Assembly (NCBI RefSeq): GCF_011075055.1
Contig: NC_058139.1
Coordinates: 1,084,501-1,148,500 of the forward strand
Reading direction: 5' to 3'
DNA: 64,000 nucleotides
From: Mangifera indica
Lineage: Eukaryota; Streptophyta; Magnoliopsida; Sapindales; Anacardiaceae
In this document: one piece after another, positions 27,001 through 38,911 of the stretch
How the letters are laid out: every line of letters starts with the position of its first letter
Position numbering within the stretch: position 1 is the stretch's first letter
The notes under the pieces: model-generated
What the model saw: the letters and a program-made list of their open reading frames with translations, nothing else
The model's database searches: none
Told to the model about the DNA's origin: nothing
Made by a program: the position numbers and the translations under genes

Positions 27001-30000
27001 TCCAGCACCTCTTTTTTTACCTCAACATATATGTACATGCATATCTATGTCTGTCGGAGCATGTGTATGCACTTTGCATGCTTCAAAGGAACTAACCTCT
27101 GTATGGAATTTTTTTTTGTTTCTTGTGCAGGCACTTTTAGCTGCTAGGAATTCTGCTGCAACTGTTTTCATTGGAACTTTTGGTGCACTTGCGTACGTTA
27201 TTCTGCTCATGCATGGTGATTTAGATGTCCTTTGCATATTTAACTTTCTATTACTGAAATTCCTTACAGGTCTATGGTGTGCACGATATTTTTAGTTATT
27301 AACTAGTATGATAAGATTTTGTTTTAACTTTTACTGGGAGCACATTCAAATTTTATATTACAAATGGTAATGAAGTTTCAATTATTTACGTAGTTCAGGT
27401 CAATACCTCCAAAGAATATTATTTTATAGCAAGTTGTCATGCAATTATTTGTTTATGTTAAAACCAAACTGTAATTTTTTTGCTTTTGAAGTAATCAAAG
27501 TGTTTATCCATCATGACAGGGCAATGACTATCATATCTGTCATTCTTGGAAGAACTTTTCACTATGTTGATGAAATCCTCCCCTTCAGGTGCTTTTTTTT
27601 TCTAAATTTCATTGAGTTGTTATTTAGCTGTTATATATCCTACTATTCGCATGCACTACTAAATGCAGGGAATTTGGTTCATTAGATTTCTTTAAATGTC
27701 AATCACTAATATCTATCCTGCATTGAAATGAAGCACATCAATTACATTAAGAAGTGTGTGGCATATTTTTTAAAAGCAATATTGAGAAGGATCCCTAGAC
27801 TTCTTATTCTGTAATTGTTCATTGATCTTTCCTATTTCATATTTAATTGAGGATGATTAAAGTGGAACTGTTATATAATCTTCTAATGCACAGGTTTGGT
27901 GAGACTGATCTGCCCATTGATGACATTGCTGCAGTTTTCCTTTTGGTAAAGTCATTCTTCTTAGACATTTTATGCTAAGGCTTAATGCCAAACAGTGTGG
28001 GCACTAACACAGGCACCACATTTTGAAGAACTTTGTTCTCAATTGAAATAAGAACCTGACTTAAACGTGATTCAGGTCTATTTTGGGGTTTCAACATTGC
28101 TTGATGCCAGCTCAAGTGATGGTCTAAAAGCAGAAGATGAACAAAAGAAGGTGATATAGCAATTTTATATCAAATCAATCAGCAAGAACCTGCCTTGTCA
28201 ACTCAAAATCTATTATCATTCACAATTTCTCTCATGGTAACGTTAATCTTATATAGAATTATATTTGTCTTCATATCCAGGCAGAGCTAGCTGTGTCAGA
28301 ATTTTCAGGAAACGGTGCTGGAATTTTAGCTGCCGCAAACACCATTATTAGCACTTTCCTCCTTGTTTTTGTTGCTGAATGGGGTGATAAATCATTTTTT
28401 TCCACCATTGGTTAGTGGAGCAAGAGGCTGAAAGTTCCAAATTTGATTTATTTTATTGTTCATAAGTATAATGGAGAACCATTTATTGGAAGAATTTATC
28501 TTTATTCTCTTGGTGTGAACACCAAACAAAGAAAAAAATAAATCCTTGTTGAAGTCTAAGCACTGGTATATTTTATTTTGATGACTGTTCCATTTGGTCA
28601 ATCCAGCATTTTTAATTATCTACTTTTCATCTGCAACTGTCCCACTGAGAACCTTTCTCCTGAAGTCATGTATACTAAGTATTTAATAATATTTTACTCT
28701 TCTTACTCAGCACTCGCTGCAGCCTCTTCGCCTCTTGGAGTCATTGGGGGAGCATTGGCTGGTCATGGTGTTGCAACTTTGGTAACTCCTTACTTCCACC
28801 AAAATAATCTGGTAGCTTGGCTAAATGACAAGTTGCCACTTTACTAGCAGCTGCCTTTTTTATCTGGAAATGCTATCGGGTCTCAATAGAGAATTGTTCT
28901 TTCCCTTATTCCATGTGCATATGAGCAGCAGGCTTAGTTGACTTACTAATTCTCTTATACAGCTTGCTGTGCTAGGAGGTTCTTTACTAGGGACATTCTT
29001 ATCCGAGAAGGTAAATTCAATCTTTAAACCTCCTCCATCAGCCAAACATTTATGCTATTCTGATTTTTATTCTTCTGGTTTTCCAAAGTTTGCAATGACT
29101 TCAACTTTGTAGCAAAAGTAGAGTGTCATCAGTGTCTAGCTTTGTGGCATATTTGGTTAGAATATTTCCACTTTATTCTTTAATTTAAACAATCTAATCT
29201 CTTTACAGGTAATAGGCAGGCACATGCTCAAGATATAACCCGTAGCCCGGAATTATTTTTACTTCTATTTTAATGCTTTTAAACCCAGATCAAGCATTGA
29301 CCGTTAATCCAATCCAAGAGCTAAAACAGGTTTAAGTCATAACCCAGGCTGGATTTGGCACCAGCTTTTGGTGGGTCCGGTCCAGATTTTAAAACAGTGT
29401 TATGCTTTTGATAACTATCAAGACTGTTCTCAAAATCCTGGTTGCTATCAGCATCCGCATTCTCTCTGCATATTTTCAATCAATCAACTCAAATAATGCA
29501 ATTCTGAATGTTTCTTTTTCAAAACTAGTTGAAATCGGACGTAACAAGGCCTATGAGTGCCATCCAGAATCAAGTGAAAAAAAGACATCTACTTTTTTTC
29601 GTGGAAGATATATCTGTATGCAGTGTAACGACAGTTCACTTGGAAGCTATAAGGAATCCTGTCAGTAGATTTGTTCCATGGTATCATTGGTCAAGTCCAA
29701 GCATGTAAAAGTTGGGCAACATCATGGCATTTGTACCTTAAAAAGGTTGGCTGGTTGGACCAACATGTTCAAGCAACCACAAAAATTCTATCCCCAACAC
29801 ACTTCCCTGGTTGAAATATCTCATCGGTGGGCCTCCTCTCTGTGTTGCTTGAACATGTTCTTGCCATCCAGTCCATCCATTTTGACTCACTCACCATACC
29901 CATCTTCCACATTGTCTACTTCAAAGACATAAATTTGTGCTTGTTTTGATTCTTTTGCAGGCAATTGCCTATGTCGGAGGCGCTCTTTTTCTGGTCTTCG

Positions 30001-30032
30001 CAGCTGTTACATTGGTGGAGATAGTCAATTAG
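24023..30032 (+). CDS. PAM71: GDT1-like chloroplast membrane protein, PAM71-type Mn2+/Ca2+ transporter
   Basis: Eleven exons: 24023-24186, 24970-25264, 26651-26704, 27131-27192, 27520-27588, 27894-27945, 28076-28150, 28281-28410, 28711-28781, 28963-29010 and 29961-30032, giving 363 residues with every junction in frame. Residues 1 to about 100 are basic, Ser-rich and transit-peptide-like. The UPF0016 repeats carry the cation-binding signatures ELGDKT (E162-D165) and EWGDKS (E290-D293), each in a hydrophobic helix, as required for the inverted-repeat transporter fold. Plant plastid members load manganese into the thylakoid (PAM71) or across the envelope (CMT1), supplying photosystem II. The PAM71 assignment rests on synteny with At1g64150; CMT1 is the alternative. 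The exon-2 acceptor at 24969 was chosen over 24961 because only it keeps frame. Intron 2 holds a mobile element and intron 10 a strong foldback. Confidence 0.87.
25399..26158. mobile_element. palindromic LTR-like (TRIM-type) element in PAM71 intron 2
   Basis: The 760-bp element begins TGTCGAAAATAT and ends ATATTTCCGACA, so it has the TG...CA ends of LTR elements, with a 5-bp duplication ATGTA at 25394-25398 and 26159-26163. The left and right halves are inverted copies over about 300 bp (shared AAGATTGAAACTCACATTAC, AATTGGCTTGTGTTAAG and ACTCAAGTTGAGTAGATG words). Next to the centre each arm carries a sequence close to the initiator-Met-tRNA primer-binding site: TGGTATTAGAG read leftward near 25806 and TAGTATCAGAGC read rightward near 25854. 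The left arm has three tandem copies of a 55-57-bp unit (about 25631-25795) where the right has one. No proteins are encoded. The gene tolerates it because it is wholly intronic. Confidence 0.75.
29745..29878 (+). ncRNA. strong foldback, candidate miR482-like hairpin in intron 10
   Basis: Arms 29745-29777 and 29844-29878 are complementary over about 33 bases with an uninterrupted core (AACATGTTCAAGCAAC against GTTGCTTGAACATGTT), separated by a 66-base loop. Part of the 3' arm, TCTTGCCATCCAGTCCATCC, resembles the miR482/2118 family, whose members begin TCTTGCC or TTGCC and end CCATTCC. It lies in the intron on the sense strand of the PAM71-type gene. Processing is not shown, and the match includes substitutions and a length difference, so this could be a chance or transposon-derived foldback. 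Confidence 0.3.
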
Positions 30033-33000
30033 AAAGCTTGTTGTATAATAATTTTCATATGCATAGTTGTTGAAAGACTCAAAACTCTATTAGTTTTGAA
30101 AACCTAATTTTTTATGTTGTTTATTATGGATCATAGACTTTTCTAAAGAAATAATTAAAATTTCATATTATCAAGTTATCATCCAAATATTAAAACATTC
30201 TTAAAGTTTCAAATATTCTTAGATACATTTTTATTATATCATAACTTTTTATCAGTAATCTTTTTTATATCAATCGATATAATATATATCGTTTTTTATC
30301 TATATTATATCATACAATATATATCACTTGGTTTACTTTTTGTTAACTAAAGTTCTATCTTTGGAAGCTCTTAGATAGCCTTTCAAGAGGGTTGTTTCTT
30401 TTTGTTTTCTGTCCCTCTTCTCCTAGAGACATATTCAATGGGTTGAGATTGTTTTGTTTGTGGTCCCTTTGTATTGGTAACTCCTGCTAGCGTGTGTCTA
30501 TTTTGGTTCAAGCTAAGCTTAGAGTGTTTTTCGTTCCTAATTTCAGTTTGGTCCTGAATATATACTTACTTATCAAAGTAAAAAAAATTGCATGTCACTT
30601 ATCTTATAGAAGTGATTTTTGTTTCGGTTAACAAGGATAAGTGGGTAGTTGTATTTGATTAGGTAATGGAAGGAAAATCTTTAGAACAGAAAATGTATTG
30701 GCCTCTGTATATGGGAAAGAAGCCTTTTTTATAAATTGACCAAGATGACACAAACAAGGGTGGAGATAAAAGACAAGGAAAATTCGGTAGACGTGGCACT
30801 TCATTAACCATCCAAACACTTTTCAGAGAGTCAGTGGACAGTCGCCCACTCTCCCCCCTTTTTTTTGTCTCTCTTTGCTTCCGTACTTTACTGATCTGTC
30901 CAAGACCGCCCCATTTCCTACGTTACTATATTCTCCATCTTTTACATATTTTGGATTTACATGATATGATGCAATTTCGTTAATTTATTTCAAAGTTTAC
31001 AAAATAATTAAGAATGGTTCATAAACTACTCATAGTTCAATTTGTGTTAAGTTAGACTTAATTCAGTTATTATTGAATTAAATTTAAGTAAAACTTGAGT
31101 TTATTGCTGATTAATCAAATGAACTCATAAACTTATAGTTTGATTAAAATAAAATATTATAAATTCTTAGAAATTATAACCCTTGTACTTATATTTTTAA
31201 ATTTTATTTTCAAATTTTGAATATAAAAAATAAATTGATAAATATATAAATTATAATTTTAAATTTAAATATAAGTTTTTAAACTGAACTTAAATTAGTC
31301 ATTTCTATATTAAGCTGGAGTTAAAAACTTTCTATTTCAATGAGTTTAAGCTTAATCTTTGTTTTAATGCCATTAAGTAGAGCTTGAGTCATATATTATT
31401 TTGTTTGGTTTAATTTGATTTTATTTTTAATGAAATTAAGGATTAGGCTAAATCTAAAAATAAACCCAATTTTAATTCAAACTATTTGATCAATTCAAAC
31501 AGAAATAATTCGGCTAATGCAATCCTAATGGACCCATAAAACAGATAATATTAGGTCAATGGGTAGACAGAGACAGCCATGCACTGCTATTAAACACATG
31601 ACAATTTCTGGTTTGATTATTATTAATTAATTAATTAATTAATTGTGGTCACATGACAGGAAGAGCGTATCGTGCATGAAACATTTGCACATGCAGCTTA
31701 GCAGCCGAATATTATACGGCATATTCTTCTACTCAAACATTCCCAAAAGCTGTATTTCTATTTATAAAAAATTATATATAGCTTCGGAATTCATGTGGGT
31801 TTCCTTCATTATGTACAAATATTATATAAAATAGAAGATACCATTGATAAATGAAGCTGCTTTTTTTTCCTCTTCTTTTTGATTTTTGTGGAAACTAGAA
31901 AGATGGTTGATGGATCTTTGGCTTGATCATGGACCATGTTAAAGCCCCCATCAAGTGGCCGTCACACGGTTCAGATTCGTCGTAGGTTGCTCATGTGTCA
32001 AGATCTAGCGGTTGGGAAATCAAAAGATAAACAGGGAATCGATTCTTTGACTTAAAAATAAATAAATAAATTTCGTATGGAATTGACTTTTAGGTGCGTT
32101 TGTGCTTTGGATCGCCACCACTCTTTTTAACGATTTTGCTGTTTTCCTGTTTTTGGGTAAAGAGTATTTGATAATATGTGATCTTATCTTTCTTCAAACA
32201 GAACTTCTGAAAACGACGTAGCTTCATTCACCCTACGCGTCTGCTTAAGACCATGACGAGGCGGAGGGAAAAAAAAACATAGTAACCGCCGAGGCAACGA
32301 AATGGCGGAGAATCGAGTTAGAGAGGGTCACGTGGGGTCCAGTAAACCGTCGCAGTTTTCTCAAAACGTGTGGGGTCCATTTCATTGAGGCTGATTCGTT
32401 GGAAAAATAATGATAAAAAAAGGATATGGCCCAGTGGCCGAGGAGCACAAAGAACGGTGACGAGGCGCTGCCGACTAAGAAAAAACGTAACGTCAGATTG
32501 ACGTGTAAGACGGGGGTGGTTAGAGTAATGGGACTCGTTATGGTTCGATGTCGTTGCGCCACGCAGACCAAAACCCGACCTTTCTAGCTGTAGAAACGAC
32601 GTCTCAACTGCTCCTTCCGTCACCAACTGTGTTACATATCATGCCACAATTTCCAATTTTTTACTTCCTTTTATTACAAAATAAATATACCTACTTTTTT
32701 TTTATTTGACTTAAAAATAAAAGATATTCAATCAAAATTTTATTAATTTATTTATACAAATAAAAATGATAATATTATAAAATATAATTATTTATATTTA
32801 CATTTTCTTAATACCATCAATCACATGTTTATATATCATATTATATTAAAAGTATTAATAGATTGCATCAGACTAACTTTAACATAGTCTATTAGATTTA
32901 TTGGTAAGGTTAGGTCTTAGACCTATATAATGACAGATCTTTTAGGTAGACCCAGCCCATGAAAAATTTAAGACCCGAAACCTTATATACATAAAGCTAA

Positions 33001-34258
33001 GTCGGGATGATCTCATTAATTTTAATAAAAAATAAAATTTATATTATAATTATTAATTATTTTTTAATTATATAAATAGTAACGGGTTGGGTTGCCCAAC
33101 CCAATAGGCTTATGTCTAGGCCCAAGGCTTAACCTGAAAAACCTATGGGTCAAACCTAACCAACTATAGTAATAACGAAACTATTTTTTCATGTCTTGAG
33201 TTAGACACGCTTCTATATTATATAAATAAATTAATAAAATATATTTATACGTACTCTCAAACTTAATAATCTATGCCACCTCTTGTTGAATATAATGACC
33301 ACAAGTGGATTTGATTTGTTGGGGACCAAGACCTTCCATTAATGGAGGAAAGTAACACTACAATATGGAGACAAGAAGAGAGATGTTGGATGGAAAAAAT
33401 TGAATGAATAGAATTATGATTCAAGTCAAGAAAGAAGTTTGGTGGGAAAAACATACGAAAATATAAATCTAGTTTTTCAAAGTAAAAATTCTTGTATCTT
33501 GGTGTAATTACGTTTAAAGATAATTTTATGGAAAAACATCATGTTTCACAAAAAATAAAAAATCATAAATCATATTGAAAATCAAATTTATGTATAAATT
33601 ATATTTCAATAAAATTATGTGTATCTATTTTGAATATATAAATAAGTACATATTTAATATGTATCATCGTATAATTGTATGATTTTGAATTGAAGATAAA
33701 ATAATATTTAATTACAGAACAACACATATAAATATATATTTAAAATAAAAGTTAATTATATAAAAGTTAATTTTTCCTTTAAAATAAATTATACAAAATA
33801 AAAAAACTGAACCAATGCAATTTGGGCAAAAAAATAATGTTTTTATGAATAAAAAAGCAATGTAATTTTATGATATTTGCCTTGCATCTTATTTAATTTT
33901 GTTTAAAGTCCTATTTTGGGTTTAAAGAAATTTTTGTAATTTCCTTTTTTAAGGTAATCTCAATTTTAGTTAGAATTTAAATCTATTAAAATTATTTCCT
34001 AAATTTCTGATTTTCTTATATTTGAAATTAATGAAAATTTCTTTTAAAACAATATATTAAAAAAAAAAAAAGAGACGAACAAATTAAAAGGTCAATTGAT
34101 TTCTCAACTATGGCCGAAAAATATACTCATTCTATTGGACTGTCAGCTGACACAACATCACCGCCTTATTAAATTCCAAAAAAACCACAAAACATCGAGA
34201 TTTTCATGTCATCATCCATGGCAAAATAAACCTCGTTCTATCAGTAAACCCTAAGCTT
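30033..34258. other. 4.2-kb intergenic region, repeats only
   Basis: No supported gene. Bases 31020-31480 carry a degenerate repeat related to that at 20640-20990. Bases 31621-31645 are an (AATT)n microsatellite. Bases 32230-32640 are GC-richer with a CACGTG G-box at 32329-32334; two overlapping minus-strand frames there (102-108 codons) have no recognisable similarity. Bases 32880-33180 hold a degenerate inverted segment with GGGTTGGG/CCCAACCC words, probably a transposon relic. The remainder to 34080 is very AT-rich. Confidence 0.5.
31621..31645. repeat. (AATT)n microsatellite
   Basis: About six tandem ATTA/AATT units in the intergenic region between the PAM71-type and WRKY19-like genes. 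Confidence 0.8.
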
Positions 34259-34268
34259 GGCACGTGCC
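34259..34268. promoter_or_regulatory. palindromic G-box near the WRKY19-like gene start
   Basis: GGCACGTGCC is a perfect palindrome containing the CACGTG core bound by bZIP and bHLH (PIF-type) factors. It sits about 120-250 bases before the putative leader-exon end at 34515, a position suited to the core promoter or leader of the downstream gene. Occupancy is unknown. Confidence 0.4.
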
Positions 34269-34515
34269 CCTTTTCTCTCTTACACGCGCACCCCCCTTAC
34301 CTCTCTTTTTTTAGCCACTTTCTTTCTTTCTCGGTTTGTCTTTCATTTTTTCACGACTCTTCGCTCATTTTATTTGTTTTCTCTCTCACTCTCCTTCTGC
34401 CTCTTGCCGGCGCTCAAAGCCCTAAAAAAAAGTTCCATCTATACTTAACTTCACTTGATCCGTACAGCGATTGTTATTTATTATACTCAATCAAATCTTC
34501 TATTATAACTTCAAG

Positions 34516-36629
34516 GTACTTTCCTCTGTTTCTCTAATTACTAGTAATTTTCTGTGCAGCTTTATCGAAGATTGCGCTGACCTTGCTTTGATTGCTTTGT
34601 TTGACTTGTTGATGTTGTCTGGAAGTTTATTTTTTTTCAATTTTTTATGCCTATTCGTTACCGCTTAATTTCGGAATAGTCAAGGCGGTCAGGTCTGTTG
34701 AATGGACTTTTGAGTTTGAAACTTGTAGTTCCTAGATTAGTCACATTCTTGAAGCAATTAAACGGCTAGTTATTCTTCGATTTAAGTTTAGTTTTTTTTT
34801 TTCTCTTTGCTGTTCCTGAGCCGTCGTCGTGCAGAAGCAATTTATATGTACATATGGTCTGTTTTCTGTGAATTTGCTCTTGATACTGTTTGATACTTAT
34901 TTCTGTTTATAGTTATAGTGCTGTGTGTTTATTATATTGTTCTTGTATTGATTATGTGGCTTGTTTGCTTTCTAGGTATGGAGAGTTGCATCTGTTTTGT
35001 TGGTCATTCGTTTCAGTTTTCGAGCTAGCTCTGGAGGAAGTAAGAGATTCAGCTTTTTTATTTAATTTTGACGATTTATTTGTCAGTCTTGTCATATCAT
35101 ACAATTTGGTGGATCTTTTTCAAAGTGCTTTTGTTGGTTTTGAGAGGAACCTTTTTTTTTTAAAGCATATGCTGGACTTTCACTCTTAATTTATAAATTT
35201 CCTTGTGATTTTAAGTACTTGATTTGTATTTAAGGTCTAGATAAGAATGTTAATCTGAAGTTTGATATATCATTTTTGTGGTGCTACTTGTCTTCCCATT
35301 ACCTGATCTGTGTTTTCTATTTTTAGTTATACTTTTTATTACTTATTTTATACGTTATGTCAAGTTTAATTCATTAGCATTTCACTGGGGGCACTTGATT
35401 ATTTCATTTTGGGATCATGAAGTGTTTCAGTCATTCTTTGGAATAATTGTGGTAAACTTTGTTGATTTAGATCTGATTATGTTTCCCTTTAATAGGAAAG
35501 CCAAGTTTGTGATGCAAATATGCCAATGTTTTACCATCTTTGGTTGAACATGTCCTGCCCTGAGGATTAGCTTGACCAATAGATGTAAGAAACGTAAAAT
35601 GTTATGAGCATCTTGATGCATGCCAATAATGAATATTGGGAGGAAAAAAAAAAGCATATTGATTTATCTGGACAGAGGTTTTCTTTTGTCACTTATATTT
35701 GTCATGAATCATTTTCAGCATTTTCAAGGATTTGATTGTATATTCTTCGCCATTATCTATGCCTGTTTTTTTCTTTGGAAGTAGAAAAAATAATATTTAA
35801 TGAAAAAATTGTCACCCAAAAAGTTCTAAGAATGTAAACTATACAAGCTACCTATAAATTTTTGTTAACTATTAAATATATCTAAATATTATTTCTCCTT
35901 TTGGCCTATCTTGATCTGATTATATTAATTTAGTTGTTTTAATTTTTTTTATTTGGTGATGTCACATGTTTATTTTAATGTGTCATTGAATAGATGTAAT
36001 TTTGCTGTGCTCTATCCAATATCTTGCCAATCTTTTGTAAATTTTTACTGTCTATGCTGCCTTTTCCCTATCTTTTGTATCCTTTTCAGTGTTTTTATGC
36101 AGACACAGCTGATTTATATTTTTCTCTTTTCAATATAATATTTAACCTACAGTTGATGTTTATGGGACAATGAATTGGCTCATTTTCTGCCTTTTTGTCA
36201 TACTGCTTATGAATATTGACTCTTGTAGCCATTTTTTTTTTTTAATTTTAAAAGTCATTATGTTTTGGCTAATTGCTTGCATTGAACTGGCAGTATTACT
36301 ATATCTATATTGCACTATTTTGTATGAAATAAAGTTTTTAACCAATCTCTTGGGATTGATTGTTGTTTATGTTGCCTTATGAAGTTCTTTTTAGCTATTG
36401 TATATATGTGTTTTATATAGGGTTTCTGCTTATTCTTGAATAATTAAGATTTTATAAACTACATGAAAATCACTTATTACTTGGAATTGCCATCTCTGTT
36501 GTAGCATGACACAGAGTGAGCTCATTCGTTTTTTCCAGTGTGTTGTAATTTTTAATTATAACATATTTGATTTCAGTTCCTTCGGTTGGGCTATAATTTT
36601 TTTACTCACTGTGTTTTATTGTGAAGCAG
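34516..36629 (+). other. probable long 5'-UTR intron of the WRKY19-like gene
   Basis: A GTACTT donor after TTCAAG at 34516 and a GTGAAGCAG acceptor ending at 36629 bracket 2.1 kb of strongly T-rich sequence typical of plant introns. Many small frames on the plus strand have hydrophobic, F/L/V-rich translations caused by T-richness and are not genes. The leader and acceptor exons (to about 34515, and 36630-36907) lack a continuing frame, so the intron is in the 5' UTR. Inferred from splice signals and composition only. Confidence 0.5.
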
Positions 36630-36907
36630 GATGAGCAACTTCCATGATTTTGGTGTGAAGGAATACAGTCAACTGAGTTTCATCTTCCGTTGTTTCAACT
36701 GATTGGCCAAGCTTTTGGTTTAAATTACATTTTAGTAAAATGGATAGGTGTGATACTTCAGGATTTGTCAGTGGGGGTGGGATACATGATTCAGCAGACG
36801 TCTAACTTAGTTTTGTAATTAATTTTCTTCTCTCCGGAAGTCAGGTTGACTGTTCTGTAAATTAGGATTAGGTTTGGTTATCACTGAGGTATTTAAGGTA
36901 TTACTTC

Positions 36908-38911
36908 ATGGACAACAGGTTCCAGGACTTGGGTTTTGGTGTTAATTATTCTTCAAATGTATTCAAAAATTTGGGCAGTTCAATGCAGATTGGAGGAACT
37001 GGGGCCGAGTATGGCACAGATACGAGCTTACGTCTTGATTCTCCTGGTACTTCAATTCCATACATGCCCACATCAAAGGGAATAAAGCGGAAGTGGAGTT
37101 TAATTGATGGATCCATAGGTCAGCAAGTTGGATCTACATTGTCTCTTGGGCTTGGCCGCTCATCAAGTTCCTCTGATAGCAAGGGGAGTTCTGCAACTGC
37201 CTGCACTACAATGTCTTCAGCCAAAGAAACTGATGAAGAGTCTTCTATGGATCTTGAATTGGACTTCACCCTCCATCTTGGTAATGAGAAGGTGCCTAGC
37301 CCAAAAAGGTTTACTAATTCAAATATCAAAGCAGCAGGATGGCAGCCAAAGGTTGACTTGCAGTTGAGTCTCTCCACTGGGCCTTCTAAATCTGATATTA
37401 CTTCTGCTTATCCAGGTTCCAGCTCACTCAAAATCAGCATGGATATGCCACTAGTGGTAGGTGGGGCCCCCAATTCAGATGAAGGATCAACATCATGCGG
37501 TTGGAAAACAGGGATAGCCTTACCTCTGCTACAGACTTCGCCCAGTAAAGAGGTTGGCTTCTTTCTCAACCAGGTTCCGGACCTCTCTTCGAGTGTGATA
37601 ACCACACCAAGAAGCTCAGTCACCTGTACTTCCGGGATAACACAACAGCATCAGCCCCAACGGAGCTCTAGTTCTAAAACATGTCAGGTTGAGGGATGTG
37701 GGAAGGGAGCAAGAGGTGCTTCTGGCCGTTGTATTTCCCATGGCGGTGGCCGCCGGTGTCAAAAACCTGGCTGCCACAAGGGAGCTGAGGGCCGGACTGT
37801 GTACTGTAAAGCCCATGGGGGTGGCCGGCGATGTGAATTCCTTGGGTGTACAAAGAGCGCAGAAGGACGTACTGATTTCTGTATTGCCCATGGTGGTGGG
37901 CGGAGATGTAGCCATGAGGGTTGTGCTCGAGCTGCCAGAGGGAAATCCGGATTGTGCATCCGGCACGGTGGTGGCAAGAGATGTCAGAAAGAAAACTGCA
38001 CAAAGAGTGCTGAAGGTCTCTCAGGTCTTTGCATCTCACATGGAGGTGGTCGTCGATGCCAAGCCTTAGGTTGCACAAAAGGAGCTCAAGGAAGCACCAT
38101 GTTCTGCAAGGCTCATGGTGGTGGAAAACGGTGCACAGCACCTGGATGCACCAAGGGTGCTGAAGGCAGCACTCCTTTCTGCAAGGGCCATGGAGGTGGA
38201 AAAAGGTGTGCTTTTCAAGGTGGTGGGGTCTGTACAAAGAGTGTGCATGGAGGAACAAACTTTTGTGTAGCACATGGTGGTGGTAAAAGGTGTGCTGTAC
38301 CTGAGTGCACAAAGAGTGCCAGGGGAAGGACGGACTTCTGTGTCCGTCATGGTGGGGGCAGGAGATGCAAGGTTGAAGGGTGTGGCAAGAGTGCACAAGG
38401 TAGCACTGACTTCTGTAAGGCCCATGGTGGAGGGAAAAGATGCTCCTGGGGTCATCCTGGTTCAGCATATGGACCCCAAGCTACTGGTCCATGTAACTCA
38501 TTTGCAAGGGGGAAAACTGGCCTTTGTGCCCTTCACAGTGGCCTGGTGCAGGATAAGAGGGTACATGGTGGTGCCACTATAGGACCTATTGTGCAGGATC
38601 CTAAATGTAAGCTTGATAAGATGAAAGAGGTTGTTACGAGTGATGACAAGAATGTGGATTCCCTGAAGGTCGGGAATGCAGGAACTTCAGGAGGTGGAAC
38701 TCATTCAGATTCCAAGCATGGAATACCCAATGTCCCAAAATCCCATATCAAATCAAAGTCTGTTTTCGTTCCAGAAGGTCGGGTGCATGGTGGAAGTTTG
38801 ATGGCAATGCTAGCAGGCAGTTCTGGTCTTAACTCCAACAACAGTGCAGGTGCACAGGAAGAATCATTGGAGATTGAGAGGTCTAGTGTCATGCCTCAGA
38901 GGTGGATGTAA
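36908..38911 (+). CDS. WRKY19-like / loricrin-like nuclear protein with Cys-His repeats
   Basis: One uninterrupted exon of 667 residues. The N-terminal third is Ser-rich with a basic KGIKRKW segment at residues 58-64 (nuclear-localisation-like) and three EAR-type repression motifs: LSLGL (78-82), LELDFTLHL (116-124) and LQLSL (151-155). Residues 259 to about 545 are eleven tandem repeats of about 25 residues, pattern C-x4-C-x10-C-x2-HGGG-(R/K)RC, four candidate zinc ligands each. Repeat 8 has a three-residue insertion (CAFQGGGVC) and repeat 11 is degenerate with a long insertion. The C-terminal 120 residues are low in structure but end in a conserved-looking VHGGSLMAML segment. Arabidopsis At1g64140 and relatives have this layout; WRKY19 carries the same repeats fused to other domains. 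There is no WRKY domain here, so the common database name is misleading. A transcriptional repressor or adaptor role is inferred. Confidence 0.9.
   Translation: MDNRFQDLGFGVNYSSNVFKNLGSSMQIGGTGAEYGTDTSLRLDSPGTSIPYMPTSKGIKRKWSLIDGSIGQQVGSTLSLGLGRSSSSSDSKGSSATACTTMSSAKETDEESSMDLELDFTLHLGNEKVPSPKRFTNSNIKAAGWQPKVDLQLSLSTGPSKSDITSAYPGSSSLKISMDMPLVVGGAPNSDEGSTSCGWKTGIALPLLQTSPSKEVGFFLNQVPDLSSSVITTPRSSVTCTSGITQQHQPQRSSSSKTCQVEGCGKGARGASGRCISHGGGRRCQKPGCHKGAEGRTVYCKAHGGGRRCEFLGCTKSAEGRTDFCIAHGGGRRCSHEGCARAARGKSGLCIRHGGGKRCQKENCTKSAEGLSGLCISHGGGRRCQALGCTKGAQGSTMFCKAHGGGKRCTAPGCTKGAEGSTPFCKGHGGGKRCAFQGGGVCTKSVHGGTNFCVAHGGGKRCAVPECTKSARGRTDFCVRHGGGRRCKVEGCGKSAQGSTDFCKAHGGGKRCSWGHPGSAYGPQATGPCNSFARGKTGLCALHSGLVQDKRVHGGATIGPIVQDPKCKLDKMKEVVTSDDKNVDSLKVGNAGTSGGGTHSDSKHGIPNVPKSHIKSKSVFVPEGRVHGGSLMAMLAGSSGLNSNNSAGAQEESLEIERSSVMPQRWM

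Noticed and set aside
32245..32626. Two overlapping minus-strand frames of 102-108 codons
   Set aside because: No recognised similarity and low-complexity composition; more likely open by chance in a GC-richer patch.
34257..36382. A dozen plus-strand frames of 60-99 codons
   Set aside because: Hydrophobic F/L/V-rich translations come from T-rich intron sequence.
37616..38468. Minus-strand frames of up to 264 codons
   Set aside because: Shadows of the Cys-His repeats; repeated HGGG coding gives long open antisense frames rich in His and Cys.
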